32,443 bases of DNA from a virus. Each line of letters begins with the position of its first letter. Within the stretch, counting starts at the first letter, position 1. The translations under genes were made by a program, and so were the position numbers. The notes below the pieces were generated by a model, which was given only the letters and a program-made list of their open reading frames with translations, searched no databases and was not told the DNA's origin. Of the stretch, positions 30,523 through 32,443 are shown piece after piece. The stretch lies in the IMG/VR virus record IMGVR_UViG_3300020084_000055, positions 1 through 32,443 of that record. One strand, written 5' to 3'.

Positions 30523-32443
30523 TTATAGGGTTAGGATATCGTATGTATTATCTATGCCGCCGCCACCAGACATTCCCATTCCCCTACTAATAGGAACGGG
30601 AACTGCAGCAGGAACTTCGATTGTTATATAAACAATCTCAGGTTCTTCACCATAAGGTGCATTATACGACATGTATGATTGAAGAATATTTTCAACTTGT
30701 TTTTCAGTTTTTGCTATATTCAATTTGTCTAAGAGTTGTGGCGCGAGTCTATCCAATCCAGCAGTTGTATCAGCATCAAAGACAAACTCTGGACCCCTTT
30801 CTCCCAGAATAGCTCTTGTTAATTTACGAACTCTGCCACCTTTAAAATATGCGACATGAACATGATTATGATGATAATTTGGTTCATTTTTTCCATGTAA
30901 CAGTTGCACAGGTTTTACACCTTTCATTCTATTAAACTCAGATATTACATTTAAAATTGGACCTTGCTCATGAGTAAAAGCACCAATATCAAGTGCCCTG
31001 CCTTGATAATGTAAAGATCCAGAACTATGTCCAGAAGTTAAACTATAAGGTGGGTGCTCTGGATGACGATGAACTAGTGAAAAATCTTGCGGTGATTTTA
31101 ATTTACTTTTTATATATCTACCAAGTTCACCTGCAATTTTACTTCCCTCGCTGCCATATCCCTTTCCTAAGGCAATTTCTCCACCAACGAAAGATCCTCC
31201 TGGACCAGCTCCACCAGCAGTCGCTGTTGCTCCAAAGTTTGGGACAGAACCTATTTTATTTTGTTTATAATTATATTCCCATCCAAACCAATTATCTCCA
31301 CCTTTTCTCTGAATACTTGGAGGTCCACCCGAATTAGCACCTTTAAAATCAGTTCTTCCCTGAACAAATTGTCTTGCATTTTCCTGTAGGGTTGGGTTTA
31401 AAATTGAAGCTGCGACCGATTTCATCGCTTCTTCTGACATTCCAGAGGCAGCTGCAGCACTTGCAGCGTCCTTAATCGCAAACCACTCTGGATTCGGTTT
31501 ATTTTTAATGTTAGGAGCTCCCTTAGGATACTGCCAGGTTGGTTCATACTGACGATCGGCAGTAATCAAATCCTTAATTGTTTTTCCTGTATATGCTCCC
31601 GATGCAAGTCTGTTATAGATTGACTGTGCAACGTCAGCAGACCCTTGAGGATCTGCATCCTCTCTTGATACAATAGCAACGAGAGTCCAAAAATCAGCAC
31701 TACCACCTTGTATATTAACCGTGCTTGGATCCCCAGGTTTAGTTGGTCCAGGAACACCAGCAGGTTGAGAAGATGGTTGTAGCATCAACTGACGCATCAA
31801 GTCTTGAATAGCCTTATCAACCTCAGATGAAACAGAATCTTTAACTGATCTTGCTATTACATCACTATAATCTTCACCTGAGACAATGCTCTCCATTTTA
31901 ACTTCGCCACCACCTGCATATGCAAGAGTTCCTGATGCGATTGATCTATTCATCCAGTTGTTGATGCCGACACCAGCATTTTTATAATCTGCTGTGGTTG
32001 GTCTATCTCCCAGTACGGGTTTCATTGCAAGAGCAACTAATGATCCAAGTCCAGTAGATTTTGAGAAAATATCATATGTCTTTTTCAGGAACTCAAAAGA
32101 GTTCATTTCTTTTTTGTTTTTCGAATCAGGGAATAATTTCTTAATATTCTTTTCACCACCAACAGCACCACCCGGTCTTAATCTTGGTGCAGTTGCTTTA
32201 ACTGTTCTTGGAGTTTTCTTTTTCTTTACCGTTCTTTTTGCAGGACCACTAACTAATTTTCCACCACGAGTTGCAGGTTTTCCACCACCCGCTGCTTTTG
32301 CTGTTTTTTGAGTTGGTTTTTTACCACCGGAAAACATAAAATCATATAGTTTTCCAGCCGCTTCACCACCTAAATATGCTCCCAATCCACCAGTGAATAA
32401 GGCAAATGGTCCACCTAATGCGGCACCAATGGCACCAAATAAA
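30523..32443 (-). CDS. Tail-associated cell-wall hydrolase (SleB-like + M15-like), 5' end outside window
   Basis: The frame stays open to the window edge, so the N-terminus is missing. The visible 640 residues begin Gly/Ala-rich, then basic. At about 31,740-31,250 lies a SleB-type hydrolase pattern (FWTLVAIVSREDADPQGSAD, SIYNRL, ITADRQYEPTW, later FGWEY). At about 31,110-30,850 there is an M15/VanY-like metallopeptidase pattern: SGHSSGSLHYQGRALDIG (His and Asp ligands) and HHNHVHV. A segment GGRVRKLTRAILGERGPEFV follows, familiar from tape-measure C-termini. It could thus cut both glycan and peptide bonds as the tail enters. It directly precedes the gp27-like hub gene. Confidence 0.75.
   Translation of the reverse strand, partial: LFGAIGAALGGPFALFTGGLGAYLGGEAAGKLYDFMFSGGKKPTQKTAKAAGGGKPATRGGKLVSGPAKRTVKKKKTPRTVKATAPRLRPGGAVGGEKNIKKLFPDSKNKKEMNSFEFLKKTYDIFSKSTGLGSLVALAMKPVLGDRPTTADYKNAGVGINNWMNRSIASGTLAYAGGGEVKMESIVSGEDYSDVIARSVKDSVSSEVDKAIQDLMRQLMLQPSSQPAGVPGPTKPGDPSTVNIQGGSADFWTLVAIVSREDADPQGSADVAQSIYNRLASGAYTGKTIKDLITADRQYEPTWQYPKGAPNIKNKPNPEWFAIKDAASAAAASGMSEEAMKSVAASILNPTLQENARQFVQGRTDFKGANSGGPPSIQRKGGDNWFGWEYNYKQNKIGSVPNFGATATAGGAGPGGSFVGGEIALGKGYGSEGSKIAGELGRYIKSKLKSPQDFSLVHRHPEHPPYSLTSGHSSGSLHYQGRALDIGAFTHEQGPILNVISEFNRMKGVKPVQLLHGKNEPNYHHNHVHVAYFKGGRVRKLTRAILGERGPEFVFDADTTAGLDRLAPQLLDKLNIAKTEKQVENILQSYMSYNAPYGEEPEIVYITIEVPAAVPVPISRGMGMSGGGGIDNTYDILTL

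Noticed and set aside
1-32443. CRISPR array, IS element, prophage attachment site or replication origin
   Set aside because: No regularly spaced repeats, transposase, integrase, terminal inverted repeats or origin-like iterons were seen. The repeats present are protein-coding fiber repeats.

Overview
The window looks like a piece of the virion-structure region of a T4-like marine cyanophage (a contractile-tailed myovirus infecting Synechococcus or Prochlorococcus). The reasons are: AT-rich DNA with almost every gene packed on the minus strand and ATGA stop/start overlaps; T4-type late promoters (TATAAATA-like) about 15-32 bp before many starts; host-type sigma-70 promoters near small non-structural genes; a gp5-like OB-fold baseplate hub protein; long fiber genes with many 'VGIGTT-NP' repeats; and a 1,932-residue structural protein whose N-terminus is of a type I associate with T4-like cyanophages. 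Host and genus are inferred, not proven.

Layout in the direction of transcription (right to left). From 32,443 to 24,357 lies a baseplate/hub operon: a cell-wall hydrolase open at the window edge (SleB-like plus M15-like domains), a gp27-like hub candidate, a 71-residue protein, a gp5-like OB-fold protein, a glycine-rich structural protein, a beta-prism spike-like protein and a further structural protein. A 2-oxoglutarate/Fe(II) oxygenase follows (24,360-23,761). From 23,764 to 21,876 is a small accessory island: a sigma-70-driven two-gene operon ending in a terminator, tRNA-Leu(UAA), a small gene, tRNA-Thr(UGU), two small genes and a Mom-like DNA-modification gene. From 21,826 to 2,976 lies a long tail-fiber/adhesin region: the giant structural protein, the only plus-strand gene (15,629-16,027), four fiber-type proteins, a subtilisin-like protease, a glycine-rich (Asn-Pro-Gly) adhesin and three more 2OG oxygenases. 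After a strong terminator (2,921-2,950) comes a cluster of small genes (2,892-1) with a SprT-like metallopeptidase, a secreted protein, small membrane proteins and a perfect-consensus sigma-70 promoter near each end.

How the parts may work together. The right half builds the hub, the spike and the peptidoglycan-cutting machinery. The left half builds variable host-binding fibers together with enzymes that could modify or mature them: four prolyl-4-hydroxylase-like enzymes, one S8 protease and one self-cleaving S74 chaperone. The most striking ideas are a phage-encoded hydroxylation system acting on an Asn-Pro-Gly-rich adhesin; a tail-fiber protein ending in a cupredoxin domain with an apparently intact type-1 copper site; a subtilisin inside the fiber operon; a Mom-like adenine-modification gene; and a 12-bp palindrome that forms two divergent late promoters. 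No CRISPR array, insertion sequence, integrase or replication origin was seen, and no gene-free stretch longer than 300 bp was found.
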